This document shows, piece by piece, positions 37,704 to 48,868 of a DNA stretch of 64,000 bases. Below the pieces are notes generated by a model. The model did not search any database. It was not told the origin of the DNA and saw only the letters and a list, made by a program, of their open reading frames with translations. The position numbers and the translations under genes were made by a program. Origin of the DNA: Amycolatopsis thermalba (GTDB taxonomy: Bacteria > Actinomycetota > Actinomycetes > Mycobacteriales > Pseudonocardiaceae); the NCBI RefSeq assembly GCF_003385215.1, contig NZ_PQHW01000001.1:1-64000 (forward strand), read 5' to 3'. The stretch's first letter is position 1. Each line of letters opens with the position of its first letter.

Positions 37704-38921
37704 TCAGCCCGGCAGGCCGAGGTTCACCGGGATCGACAGCGGGCCGATCGTGAAGAACGACGGCGAGTACGGGATGTCGTCCGGATCGACGGCCAGGCTC
37801 AGATCGGGCAGCCGCCGGTACAGCGCGGCCAGCGCCAGCCGGCTCTCCAGGCGCGCCAGCGGCGCGCCGATGCAGTACCGCGGGCCGTGGCCGAACCCCA
37901 GGTTCGCGCCCTGCTCGCGGGTGATGTCGAACTCCCCGGCGGTCTCGCCGTACACCTCCGGGTCGAGCCCGCACGCCTGGTAGACCACCCCGACCGCGTT
38001 GCCCTTGGGGATGTCGACGCCCGCGACGGTCACGTCCGCGAGGGTGAAGCGGAAGCTGGTCATCATCACCGAATGCCGGTACCGGATCGTCTCCTCGACG
38101 ACGTCGGCCCAGCGCTGTTCGCGCTTCGCCAGTTCCAGCTGGCCCGGGTGCTGCGACAGCGCGATGACGGCGTTGCCGAGGAGGTGCACGGTGGTCTCGT
38201 GCCCGGCGATGAGCATCAGCCACAGCACCCCGACGAGCTCGTCGGTGGTCAGCTCGTCGCCTTCGTCGCGGGCCTGGACCAGGCTGGTGGTCAGGTCGTC
38301 GCCGGGCTCGGCCTTCTTCCGCTCCACCAGTTCCCGCAGGTAGGCGATGAGGGCTTCCTGCGTCGCGAACGCCTCCCCGGCCGGGGTGGTGTGGGCCAGC
38401 AGCGTGGCGGTCCACTTCCGCAACCGCATCCGCTCCGGCCCGGGCACGCCGAACAGCTCGCAGATCACCGACATCGGCAGCACCTCGGTGAAGGCCGGCA
38501 CGAGGTCGACCCCGTCACCCGCGGCCACGACCCCGTCCAGCAGCTCGTCGACGAGCTGCTGGATACGCGGCTCCAGGTCGAGCACCCGCGCCGGCGTGAA
38601 CGCCTTGCCGACCAGGCCGCGCAACCGCCGGTGGTCGGCACCGTCCTTGGTCGACAGGTGGTCGCCCTGGACGATGCTGCGCAGCGGCCAGTCCGCCGGA
38701 ATGGACCCGTCGTGCAGCGCGGGCCAGTGCTTCGGATCGCGCGCGAACGTCCTGTTGTCCCCGGCGAGGATCTCCCGGACCGCGTTGTGGGTGAGCGCGA
38801 GGTAGGCGGGCACGCCGCCGGGGAACTCCGCGCGGACCACCGGGGCGATCTCGCGGAGGCGGAGGCAGGTGTCGAGCGGTCGTTCGTCGGCGGCGGGAAA
38901 CGCGGGAAGGCCAGCGGTCAT
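37704..38921 (-). CDS. cytochrome P450
   Basis: This 405-residue P450 has the I-helix oxygen-activation motif AGHETT, the K-helix ExxR in ETIRYRH, and the heme-binding loop FGHGPRYCIGAPLARLE, with the Cys near residue 349. It is a typical soluble bacterial class I enzyme that would need a ferredoxin and reductase from elsewhere; none is adjacent. The ATG at 38919-38921 has GAAAGGG eight bases upstream. It is divergent from a TetR regulator and efflux pump, with two operators in between, so it may modify the same compound the pump exports. The substrate is unknown. It differs clearly from the GcoA P450 at 61067. Confidence 0.92.
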   Translation of the reverse strand: MTAGLPAFPAADERPLDTCLRLREIAPVVRAEFPGGVPAYLALTHNAVREILAGDNRTFARDPKHWPALHDGSIPADWPLRSIVQGDHLSTKDGADHRRLRGLVGKAFTPARVLDLEPRIQQLVDELLDGVVAAGDGVDLVPAFTEVLPMSVICELFGVPGPERMRLRKWTATLLAHTTPAGEAFATQEALIAYLRELVERKKAEPGDDLTTSLVQARDEGDELTTDELVGVLWLMLIAGHETTVHLLGNAVIALSQHPGQLELAKREQRWADVVEETIRYRHSVMMTSFRFTLADVTVAGVDIPKGNAVGVVYQACGLDPEVYGETAGEFDITREQGANLGFGHGPRYCIGAPLARLESRLALAALYRRLPDLSLAVDPDDIPYSPSFFTIGPLSIPVNLGLPG

Positions 38922-39015
38922 GGCATGAGCCCTTTCGGCACCGTGCGCCCGTGTTCGGGCGCGGTACGTCAACTGAACCCGGACCACGCAATCCGCCATT
39001 CGGGAAGACCCGCCT

Positions 39016-41255
<2,240 letters not shown>

Positions 41256-41334
41256 CATGGCGGCGATCTCACCGTCATCCGTGCTACTTTCCGACCGTCG
41301 GCTGGGGGACCACCGACAGGTAGGGAAGACGCAC

Positions 41335-42069
41335 ATGACACGCACGAGGCCGGCGGTGCTGCTCGCCGCTTCCCTGCTCCTGCTGACCACCACCACCGGC
41401 ACCACGGCCTCCGCCGCCAGCACGACCTGCGCCGACCCGGTGTTCACCACCAGCGACCCGAACGGCGGCTGGTCCGTCGGCGGCTACTACGTGCACAACA
41501 ACATGTGGAACCAGGCCGAGGCCGGCCCGCAGACCCTCTACGCCTGCTCCCACGACGACTGGTACGTGGAGTCCACCCAGCCCGGCACGACGTCGGTGAA
41601 GACGTACCCGAACGTCCACAAGGACATCAACGACCTCGACGGCGCACCGCTGTCGGACTACTCGACCATCACCTCGACCTTCGCCGGGCGCGGGCCCGGC
41701 ACCGGGATCTACAACGTCGCCTACGACATCTGGCTCAACGGCGTCGGCCAGGGGCCGGGCGCGACCGAGCTGATGGTGTGGACGGAGAACCACCACCAGG
41801 TGCCCGCCGGGGACGTGGTCACCACCTACACCGCGGGCGGCGTGACCTACGACGTGTGGCACGACGACGGCTACCTCGCGTTCGTCGCGCGATCGACCCA
41901 GTTCTCCGGCAGCATCGACATCAAGGCGATGATCGACTGGGCGGTGGGCCGGGGGTACGTCCCGCCGGACCCGACGGTGAACCAGATCGGCTACGGCATC
42001 GAGTTCTGCTCCACCAACGGCGTCCCGGCCCGCTTCACCGTGACCGGCTTCTCCGTGACGATGACCTGA
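41335..42069 (+). CDS. secreted glycoside hydrolase family 12 endoglucanase
   Basis: This 244-residue protein begins with a signal peptide (MTRTRPAVLLAASLLLLTT, likely cleaved after ASA). A single GH12 catalytic domain follows. The expected nucleophile Glu is in TELMVW and the acid/base Glu in YGIEFC near the end. The aromatic cleft motifs (NNMWNQ, the YDIWLN strand) are also present. GH12 enzymes cleave cellulose, beta-glucan or xyloglucan outside the cell, retaining the sugar configuration. There is no cellulose-binding module, so the enzyme is of the minimal type. GGGAAG precedes the ATG at 41335. It lies alone between an efflux pump and a methyltransferase. Confidence 0.92.
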   Translation: MTRTRPAVLLAASLLLLTTTTGTTASAASTTCADPVFTTSDPNGGWSVGGYYVHNNMWNQAEAGPQTLYACSHDDWYVESTQPGTTSVKTYPNVHKDINDLDGAPLSDYSTITSTFAGRGPGTGIYNVAYDIWLNGVGQGPGATELMVWTENHHQVPAGDVVTTYTAGGVTYDVWHDDGYLAFVARSTQFSGSIDIKAMIDWAVGRGYVPPDPTVNQIGYGIEFCSTNGVPARFTVTGFSVTMT

Positions 42070-42104
42070 TCTCGCTCTGCCTGCGGCGACGCGGAGGGAA
42101 CACC

Positions 42105-42854
42105 ATGACCACCTTCGATGAGATCAAGGCCAAGCAGCACAAGACCTGGAGCAGCGGCGACTACGGCCGCATCGCGTGGCTGACCGTCCCGCTCGCGGAA
42201 ACGCTGTGCGCCGCGGTGGATCCGCGGCCCGGGGCGCGCGTGCTGGACGTCGCCACCGGAACCGGGCACGTCGCGCTCGCGGCGGCGCGGCGGTTCTGCC
42301 GGGTCACCGCCATCGACTACGTGCCCGCCCTGCTCGAGGTCGCCCGGCGGCGCGCGGAGGCGGAGGGGCTGGAGGTGCGCTTCCGCGAAGCCGACGCCGA
42401 AGCCCTCCCCTGCGCCGACGGCGAGTACGACGTCGTCCTGTCCGCCATCGGCGTCATGTTCACCGCCGACCACCAGCGCGCCGCCGGCGAACTGGTCCGG
42501 GTCTGCCGTCCGGGCGGCACCATCGGCCTGGCCGGCTGGACCCCGTCCGGGTTCATCGGCGCACTGCTCGCGATCGTCGGCCGGCACGCGCCGCCACCGG
42601 CCGGCGCCCTGCCGCCCACCCGGTGGGGCACCGAGGAGACCGTGCGCGAGCTGCTGGGCGACCGGGTCACCGACTTCTTCCTCACCCACTACGGCCCGAC
42701 GCACCTGGCCGCGCAACGCCTCACCCAGGAGGGGTGGGACGCGTTCCGCGCCGACCTCGTCACCCTCGCGCAGGACAACAACCTCGCCACCGACGGCACC
42801 TTCGCCGGCGACTGGGAGTACCTGGTCGCCGTCGCCACGAGAACCGTCAGCTGA
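42105..42854 (+). CDS. class I SAM-dependent methyltransferase
   Basis: This 249-residue methyltransferase has the SAM-binding motif I VLDVATGTGHVAL, the acidic end of strand 2 (VTAIDYVPALLEVA), motif II FREADAEALPCADG and LVRVCRPGGTIGLAGW, as in UbiE/COQ5-like enzymes. The substrate is unknown. GGAGGGAA lies before the ATG at 42105. Its last 8 bases overlap the end of the convergent GntR gene. It does not seem part of a larger operon. Confidence 0.88.
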   Translation: MTTFDEIKAKQHKTWSSGDYGRIAWLTVPLAETLCAAVDPRPGARVLDVATGTGHVALAAARRFCRVTAIDYVPALLEVARRRAEAEGLEVRFREADAEALPCADGEYDVVLSAIGVMFTADHQRAAGELVRVCRPGGTIGLAGWTPSGFIGALLAIVGRHAPPPAGALPPTRWGTEETVRELLGDRVTDFFLTHYGPTHLAAQRLTQEGWDAFRADLVTLAQDNNLATDGTFAGDWEYLVAVATRTVS

Positions 42855-43545
42855 GCACTTCGCGCCGGCGCAGGTGGTCCACCAGCTGGCCGCCGACGTG
42901 CTCGATGTGCGCCGACATCGCCCGGCGGGCTCCCTCCGGATCGCGGGCCCGCAGGGCCTGGAAGATCGCGCTGTGGTCGTGGGCCGAGGCCGACGACCAC
43001 CCCTCGATCGAGGCGTAGTAGCCCAGCGGCACGTAGTTCACGGTGACGCCGAGCAGGACGGCCAGCCGCGCCGAGTCCGACGCCTTGTTGATGGTGCGGT
43101 GGATCCGGTAGTTGAGCGTCTCGACGAGCTCGAAGTCGCCGTCCCGCTCGGCCTGCTCCAGCTTGGCCTGGGTCTCCTCGAGCAGATCCAGCTCGTCGTC
43201 GCGCAGCTCGGTGGCGGCGCGCGCGGCGAGCTCGCCCGCGATGAACGCCTGCACCCGGAACAGGTCGCTGACGTCCCGCGTGGTCAGCGGCACCACCCGG
43301 TACCCGCGCCGCGGCTCCCACCGCACCGACCCCTCGCTGCCCAGCAGCATCAGCGCTTCCCGCACCGGGGTGGGGCTGACCCCCAGCTCCTCGGCCAGCC
43401 GTTCGGTCCGGATGTACTCGCCGGCGCGGAACTGGCCGACCATGATGCCCTCACGGATGTAGGCGGCGACCTTCTCGCTGAGCTGCTGCTTGCCGCCGAA
43501 CGACGTGCGCCGCGGGCTGCTCCCGCGGCCCTGCGCTGCACCCAT
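42847..43545 (-). CDS. GntR/FCD family regulator of acyl-CoA dehydrogenase operon
   Basis: This 232-residue regulator has a basic Ser-rich N-terminal tail, a GntR winged helix (AAYIREGIMVGQFRAGE, then LAEELGVSPTPVREAL), and a helical FCD ligand-binding domain. It contains the metal-binding-type residues in NYRIHRTIN and ASAHDHSAIF. It is divergent from the acyl-CoA dehydrogenase gene, with a 12-base palindrome in the gap. It therefore likely represses that operon and itself, and responds to an organic acid or CoA ester from the pathway. A run of GGAGGCGGGGG precedes the ATG. Confidence 0.9.
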   Translation of the reverse strand: MGAAQGRGSSPRRTSFGGKQQLSEKVAAYIREGIMVGQFRAGEYIRTERLAEELGVSPTPVREALMLLGSEGSVRWEPRRGYRVVPLTTRDVSDLFRVQAFIAGELAARAATELRDDELDLLEETQAKLEQAERDGDFELVETLNYRIHRTINKASDSARLAVLLGVTVNYVPLGYYASIEGWSSASAHDHSAIFQALRARDPEGARRAMSAHIEHVGGQLVDHLRRREVLS

Positions 43546-43595
43546 GCCCCCGCCTCCGTGCCGGAAAACTGGCCACATCCTATCCCCGGGAACAG

Positions 43596-43607
43596 ATTCT
43601 ATAGAAT
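43596..43607. promoter_or_regulatory. palindromic operator for the GntR/FCD regulator
   Basis: ATTCTATAGAAT, a perfect 12-base palindrome, sits between the divergent gntR and acyl-CoA dehydrogenase genes, in AT-rich sequence unlike its GC-rich neighbours. The TATAGAAT part could also serve as a -10 box for the dehydrogenase operon, so binding would block transcription. Confidence 0.65.
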
Positions 43608-43665
43608 AGCGTGCGTGCGGCAGGTGAGCGGTAGTGACCACGACGCAACCCAGGAAGGACACCGG

Positions 43666-44817
43666 ATGGACGGCCTGACCGAGGACGAGGCCGCGATCGT
43701 CGCGGCGGTCGGCGAGTGGGTCGGCCGCGAGGTGCGGCCCGTGGTGCGGGAACTGGAGCACGCCGGCACCTATCCGGAGAAGCTCATCGATCAGATGAAG
43801 CAGATGGGCATCTTCGGGCTGGCGATCCCCGAGCCGTGGGGCGGGGCGGCGGTGTCGGCGCCGTGCTACGCCGCGGTCACCGAAGAGCTGGCGCGCGGCT
43901 GGATGAGCCTGGCCGGCGCGATGGGCGGCCACACGGTGGTCGCCAAGCTGCTGCTGGACCACGGCACGGCCGAGCAGCAGGACCGCTACCTGCCGCGGAT
44001 GGCGACCGGCGAGCTGCGCGCCACCATGGCGCTCACCGAGCCCGGGGGTGGCTCGGACCTGCAGGCCCTGCGCACGACCGCGCGCCGGGACGGCGCGGAG
44101 TACGTGGTCAACGGGTCCAAGACGTGGATCACCAACGCCCGCCGCTCCGGCCTGGTCGCGCTGCTGTGCAAGACCGACCCGGAGGCCGACCCGCCGCACA
44201 CCGGGATCAGCGTGCTGCTCGTCGAGAAGGGCCCCGGCTTCCACGTGTCCCGGGACCTGCCGAAACTGGGCTACAAGGGCGTGGAGAGCTGCGAGCTCGC
44301 GTTCGACGACCTGCGGGTGCCCGCCTCGGCGGTGCTGGGCGGTGTGCCGGGACGGGGGTTCGCGCAGATGATGCGCGGGCTGGAGATCGGGCGCATCCAG
44401 GTCGCCTCCCGCGCCCTGGGCGTGGCCCGCGCCGCGCTGGAGGATTCGCTGCGCTACGCCCAGCAGCGGGAGTCGTTCGGCAAACCGATCTGGCAGCACC
44501 AGTCGATCGGGAACTACCTGGCCGACATGGCGACGAAGCTGGAGGCGGCGCGGCAGCTGGTGCACCACGCCGCCCGCCGCTACGACTCCGGCCGGCGCGC
44601 CGACCTGGAATGCGGCATGGCCAAGCTCTTCGCCTCCGAAACGGCGATGGAGATCGCGCTGAACGCGGTGCGCATCCACGGCGGCTACGGCTACTCCACC
44701 GAATTCGACGTCGAACGCTACTTCCGCGACGCGCCCCTGATGATCGTCGGGGAAGGCACCAACGAGATCCAGCGCACCGTGATCGCCCGTCAGCTCGTCA
44801 ACCGGAACCGGATCTGA
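43666..44817 (+). CDS. acyl-CoA dehydrogenase
   Basis: This 383-residue FAD enzyme has the family signatures MALTEPGGGSDLQAL, and QQRESFGKPIWQHQSIGNYLAD followed by the C-terminal motif RIHGGYGYSTEFDVERYFRDA. The catalytic Glu typical of short/medium-chain members would lie close to VGEGTNEIQR. It introduces a double bond next to the CoA thioester. The neighbours, a HotDog hydratase and a CitE-like lyase, suggest a short branched or dicarboxylic acyl-CoA. AGGAAGGA precedes the ATG at 43666. It is the first gene of a three-gene operon controlled by the divergent GntR regulator. Confidence 0.93.
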   Translation: MDGLTEDEAAIVAAVGEWVGREVRPVVRELEHAGTYPEKLIDQMKQMGIFGLAIPEPWGGAAVSAPCYAAVTEELARGWMSLAGAMGGHTVVAKLLLDHGTAEQQDRYLPRMATGELRATMALTEPGGGSDLQALRTTARRDGAEYVVNGSKTWITNARRSGLVALLCKTDPEADPPHTGISVLLVEKGPGFHVSRDLPKLGYKGVESCELAFDDLRVPASAVLGGVPGRGFAQMMRGLEIGRIQVASRALGVARAALEDSLRYAQQRESFGKPIWQHQSIGNYLADMATKLEAARQLVHHAARRYDSGRRADLECGMAKLFASETAMEIALNAVRIHGGYGYSTEFDVERYFRDAPLMIVGEGTNEIQRTVIARQLVNRNRI

Positions 44818-44828
44818 GCAGGAAGGTC

Positions 44829-45647
44829 ATGTCGGAGATCGTCGAGCGCACCGAGGTGCTGCTGCCGGAGCCCGCGCGGGCGCTGGGCGCGCTGCTGGAC
44901 GTGCCGGTGCCGGACCTCGACCGCGGCGAGGGCCTGCCGCTGTTGTGGCACTGGCTGTACCTGCTGGAACGCCCCGCCCAGGCCGATCTGGGCCCGGACG
45001 GGCACCCGGTCCGCAACTGCGTCCCGGCGCCGCCGGGCCCCGGCCGCCGCCGCATGTGGGCCGGTGGCCGCGTCCGGACCCGCGGGGCACTGCGGTGCGG
45101 GGAGCCGGCGACGCGGCGCACCCGGGTGCTGTCGGTGCGGGACAAGCAGGGCCGGTCCGGGCCGTTGACGTTCGTGGTGGTCGAGCACCGGATCTCCCAG
45201 GGCGGCCGGATCGTGGTCGACGAGCAGCAGGACATCGTGTACCGGCCGGCCACGTCGGGTGGCCTGCCCGCCGCGGACAGCGAGACGATCGTGCCGGCCG
45301 GGCCGGGCGAACGGGCGATCGAGGTGTCCCCCACCCTGTTGTTCCGGTTCTCGGCGCTGACCTACAACGCCCACCGGATCCACTACGACCGCGACTACGC
45401 CCGCGACGTCGAGGGCTACCCCGGCCTGCTCACCCACGGCCCCCTGCAGGCTCTCGCGATGGCCGAAGCCGCCCGCGCCACCGGCCGCGGCGGCGATCTG
45501 GAGTTCGGCTACCGGCTGGTGTCGCCGCTGTTCGACCACCAGGGCCTGATCGCCGGTGCGGTCACCGAGCAGGACCAGACCACCACCGCGGTGCGGGACG
45601 TGCACGGGCGTCAGACCGCGACCGGAGCCGTGCGGAGCGCGCGATGA
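44829..45647 (+). CDS. HTD2/MaoC-like HotDog hydratase
   Basis: This 272-residue double-HotDog protein resembles the HTD2/FAS1-like dehydratases and itaconyl-CoA or mesaconyl-C4-CoA hydratases. Key features are the first half with RRRMWAGGRVR and FVVVEHRISQ, and the second half with the catalytic-type motif FSALTYNAHRIHYDRDYA and THGPLQALAM. It probably adds water to an unsaturated acyl-CoA made by the upstream dehydrogenase, yielding a hydroxyacyl-CoA for the downstream lyase. It has AGGAAGG upstream and its stop overlaps the next start (ATGA at 45644-45647). The precise substrate is inferred. Confidence 0.85.
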   Translation: MSEIVERTEVLLPEPARALGALLDVPVPDLDRGEGLPLLWHWLYLLERPAQADLGPDGHPVRNCVPAPPGPGRRRMWAGGRVRTRGALRCGEPATRRTRVLSVRDKQGRSGPLTFVVVEHRISQGGRIVVDEQQDIVYRPATSGGLPAADSETIVPAGPGERAIEVSPTLLFRFSALTYNAHRIHYDRDYARDVEGYPGLLTHGPLQALAMAEAARATGRGGDLEFGYRLVSPLFDHQGLIAGAVTEQDQTTTAVRDVHGRQTATGAVRSAR

Positions 45648-46450
45648 CCGATCCGCTCGCCGGCGCCCGCAGCTTCCTGTTCGTGCCGGGACACCGGCCG
45701 GACCGGTTCGCCAAGGCCGCGGCCTCCGGGTGCGACCTGGTCGTGCTGGACCTCGAGGACGCGGTCGGCCCGGACCGCAAGGCCGACGCCCGTGAGCACG
45801 TCCGGTCCTGGCTGGACGACGGGCAACGGGCGGTGGTGCGGATCAACGCGCCCGGCACCCCGTGGTCCGGCGACGACCTGTCCGCCGTCGCGGGCCGGGC
45901 CGCCGCGGTGATGGTGCCCAAGGCCGAGGACCGGGCGGTGCTCGACGCGATCGCACGCAGGTCCGGCGCCGCGCTGATCCCGCTGATCGAGACCGCGCTG
46001 GGTGTCGCGAGCGCGGTCGAGGTGTGCCGGGCCGATGCGGTGGTGCGGCCCGCGTTCGGCAGCATCGACCTCGCGGCCCAGCTCGGGGTCGACCCCGCCT
46101 CGCACGCGGCGCTGCAGCACGCGCGTTCCGCGGTGGTCCTCGCCGCCGCCGCGGCCGGATGCGGCGCGCCGGTCGACGGGGTCACGACGGTCCTGGACGC
46201 CGACACCGTGCTGCGGGACGATCTCGCCCACGCGGCCGAGCTGGGGTTCACCGGCAAGCTGTGCATCCACCCCCGCCAGGTGCCGCTCGTCAACGACGCC
46301 TTCACGCCCTCGGCGGCGGAGGTCCGGTGGGCCGAGGAGGTGCTGGCCTCGGCCACCGACGGGTCGGTCGGTGTCCACGACGGCCGGATGGTGGACCGGC
46401 CGGTGATCCTGCGCGCGCGGGCCATCCTCGCGCGCGGGACGGCTCGGTGA
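45644..46450 (+). CDS. HpcH/HpaI-type CoA lyase (CitE-like)
   Basis: This 268-residue TIM-barrel lyase belongs to the CitE/citramalyl-CoA lyase group. Motifs visible are SFLFVPGHRPDRFAKA, VVLDLEDAVGPDRK (metal-binding Glu/Asp), VRINAPGTPW, VMVPKAE and the C-terminal FTGKLCIHPRQV. Such enzymes cleave citramalyl-CoA, malyl-CoA or beta-methylmalyl-CoA. It is a stand-alone protein, with no citrate lyase alpha or gamma subunits nearby. So a CoA-ester lyase role in C5-acid breakdown is more likely than citrate cleavage. It overlaps the hydratase gene by ATGA, closing the operon. Confidence 0.88.
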   Translation: MTDPLAGARSFLFVPGHRPDRFAKAAASGCDLVVLDLEDAVGPDRKADAREHVRSWLDDGQRAVVRINAPGTPWSGDDLSAVAGRAAAVMVPKAEDRAVLDAIARRSGAALIPLIETALGVASAVEVCRADAVVRPAFGSIDLAAQLGVDPASHAALQHARSAVVLAAAAAGCGAPVDGVTTVLDADTVLRDDLAHAAELGFTGKLCIHPRQVPLVNDAFTPSAAEVRWAEEVLASATDGSVGVHDGRMVDRPVILRARAILARGTAR

Positions 46451-46480
46451 CCGCGCCCGCGGACGGGCCCGCCCGGCGGC

Positions 46481-48694
46481 TCAGTGCGGCCGGGTGAGGT
46501 CCCCGGCGCGGAAGGTCTTCACCGTGCGGCTGACCGGCCCGTCGAGCGCGTCCTTGGCCGCGCGCGGGTAGACCCACCGCAGCGTGGCCGTCGAGCCGGG
46601 GCCGACGAAACCGCGTTCGTAGAAGATGCGGCCGTCGCCGCGGTAGCCGGAGATCGTGTACAGCTCGCCTTCCACGCGCTGGGCCGTGACCTGCCCGCCT
46701 TCGGCGCGGATGTCCTCCGCCGCCCCGGCCAGGACGTCCGCGGTGGAGTGGCCGGCGGTGTTGTTGGCTCCCCACACGGTCATCGTCGCCCCGAGGCTCG
46801 GGTCGGTGAACTCCATGCCGTCGCCACCGGGCGGCGTGTAGGGCTGCCGCTGGTAGCCCTCGGGCACCAGCGCGGTGAACCCGAAGCGGGCGTTGGTGTA
46901 GGTGCCGTCGTCCGCGGCCGGGAAGGACGACGGGACACCGGCGCCGCGGCCGAGCATCGCGAGCAGCTCCGGCCGCAGCAGGTCCGTGATCTCCGCGTAC
47001 GGGAGCGTGATCGTCTCCTGGCCGGCGGCGGTGGTACAGCCGAGTTCGGAGTACAGCACCAGGAAATCCACGCCGGCATGCGTGAACACGAGGTCCGCGG
47101 CCGGTACGTGGTCGCCGCCGCGGGGCGTGTCCGCGGTGTCGATCGACGCGGGCGCACCCGGCCCGCTGACGCTGACCCGGCGGCAGAACCCCTGCGCCGA
47201 GCGCGCCACCAGCCGTTCGGTCAGCGTGGCCATGCCCTGCGCGGTCAGCACGTCCTCGCGGAAGACGTCCCGCGGTCCGAGGACCCGCCCGGTGGCCAGG
47301 TCGACGGTGACGCTCTCCGGGAACCGCCAGCTGGTGTGGGACAGGAAGTCCGAGTCGAGCGCGTGGTCGTAGCGCACGGACAGCAGCCGGTCGGTGCGCA
47401 GGGCGACGACCGCGGTGGTCCGCACGCCCACGGTTTCGCCGCGGCTGAGGAAGTCGGGCAGGATGTCCGGGCGGGACAGTCCCTCCCGCAGCGAGCGCAG
47501 GCGTTCGTCGGCCGGCGCCCGCAGCGCGGCGTTGATCCGCTCCTGCACGGCGGCGTCGGGGTGCCCGGTCACCCGCGGGTACTGCAGGTCGTAGGTGATC
47601 GGCAGCGCGGGGTCGGTGCCGGCCGTGGTCTCGATGTCCACGCTCAGGGCGGCCTGCCGCGGCGGATCGTCGAACTGCTGGTAGACCAGGAATCCGCCGA
47701 CGGCGAGCACCGCGGTCACCAGAACACCGATGACCACCTTGCCGATGGTCGTGGCCGCGATCCCCGCTCCGGCCGGCGCGGCGGCCGTCAGCGGGGCGGC
47801 CGCGGTTCCGGCGGTCGCGAGCAGCGCGAGCGGGGTGAGGGCCGTCAGGGCGGCGACGGGTGCGGCGAGCCGCTTCCACCCGCGGCTTTCCCAGTCCGGG
47901 CCGTAGGCGGCGCGCGCGGTGGCTTCGAGTTCGGCCACGAACGCGTCGGCGGTGACCGGGCGCTGCCGGGGGTCCTTGGCCATGCCGCGCGCGATGAGCG
48001 CCCGCAGCGGCTCGGGCACCGCGGCCAGCGGCACCGGCGCGGACTGGTGCAGCGCGCGCAACCGCTCGGTGGTGTCCGCCTCGAACGGCCGGTGCCCGGT
48101 GACGCACTGGAAGAACACGCAGGTGGCGGCGTAGACGTCGGTGGCGGGCAGTCCCGGCAGTCCCGCCCACTGTTCCGGGGCCATATAGGAGGGCGACCCG
48201 GCGGCGAGCCCGGCCTGTCCGTCCAATGTGGCCAGTCCGAAGTCCACGAGCTTGGACTCCCCCGCCTGCGACACCAGGACGTTGCCCGGCTTGTAGTCGC
48301 GGTGCACGACGCCGACGGCGTGCGCGGCCGCCAGCCCCAGCAGGGAGCCCTTGAGGATGGCCAAAGCCGATTCGGGCGCCAGGGTCTTCTCGGCGGCCAG
48401 CAGCACGCGCAGCGAGACCCCGGGAACGGCCTCCATGACCAGCGCGGCGCCCTCCGGGCGTTCGACGAACTCGTGCAGCCGCGCGACGTGCGGGCTGCGC
48501 ACGCCGTGCAGCAGATGGGCCTCGCGGCGGAACCCGTCCAGGATTCCCGGGTCGGCCAGGAACTCCGCGTGCAGGTACTTGATCGCGACGAGCTGCCCGG
48601 AGGTCTCGTGCTTGGCCAGGACGACGTGGCCGAAGCCGCCGGTGCCGAGCACCTCCAGCTCGGTGTAGCCGGGCACCCGCCACCGATCGTCCAT
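46481..48694 (-). CDS. transmembrane Ser/Thr protein kinase with DUF3298-like outer region
   Basis: This 737-residue Hanks-type kinase has a complete catalytic domain: G-loop LGTGGFGHV, Lys39, Glu58, HRDYKPGN (residues 131-138), DFG (151-153) and the APEQW segment. Tyr replaces the usual Leu in the HRDLKPxN motif. A basic stretch and hydrophobic segments lie around residues 275-345, the last ending GGFLVYQQF. The outer part (~350-737) contains a region like the DUF3298/RsiV type (TVDLATGRVLGPRDVF) and a second domain (FGFTALVPEGYQ). Such outer domains may bind cell-wall fragments or lysozyme. The gene is divergent from a secreted esterase, with 174 bp between. Confidence 0.9.
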   Translation of the reverse strand: MDDRWRVPGYTELEVLGTGGFGHVVLAKHETSGQLVAIKYLHAEFLADPGILDGFRREAHLLHGVRSPHVARLHEFVERPEGAALVMEAVPGVSLRVLLAAEKTLAPESALAILKGSLLGLAAAHAVGVVHRDYKPGNVLVSQAGESKLVDFGLATLDGQAGLAAGSPSYMAPEQWAGLPGLPATDVYAATCVFFQCVTGHRPFEADTTERLRALHQSAPVPLAAVPEPLRALIARGMAKDPRQRPVTADAFVAELEATARAAYGPDWESRGWKRLAAPVAALTALTPLALLATAGTAAAPLTAAAPAGAGIAATTIGKVVIGVLVTAVLAVGGFLVYQQFDDPPRQAALSVDIETTAGTDPALPITYDLQYPRVTGHPDAAVQERINAALRAPADERLRSLREGLSRPDILPDFLSRGETVGVRTTAVVALRTDRLLSVRYDHALDSDFLSHTSWRFPESVTVDLATGRVLGPRDVFREDVLTAQGMATLTERLVARSAQGFCRRVSVSGPGAPASIDTADTPRGGDHVPAADLVFTHAGVDFLVLYSELGCTTAAGQETITLPYAEITDLLRPELLAMLGRGAGVPSSFPAADDGTYTNARFGFTALVPEGYQRQPYTPPGGDGMEFTDPSLGATMTVWGANNTAGHSTADVLAGAAEDIRAEGGQVTAQRVEGELYTISGYRGDGRIFYERGFVGPGSTATLRWVYPRAAKDALDGPVSRTVKTFRAGDLTRPH

Positions 48695-48868
48695 GATCCG
48701 GTATCAGAGCACGAACGAACCGGTCGCGCCACCGAAACCGCGGTATTCGCGGTGGTGACGGGCACCATGACCGGCTCGCCGATTGTGTTGCCCGGCAACG
48801 CGGTCCCGCGACGGCGTGGTTCTTACCATCAGCGGCACCGGAACCGACCTCGACGTGGAGGTGTGCCG

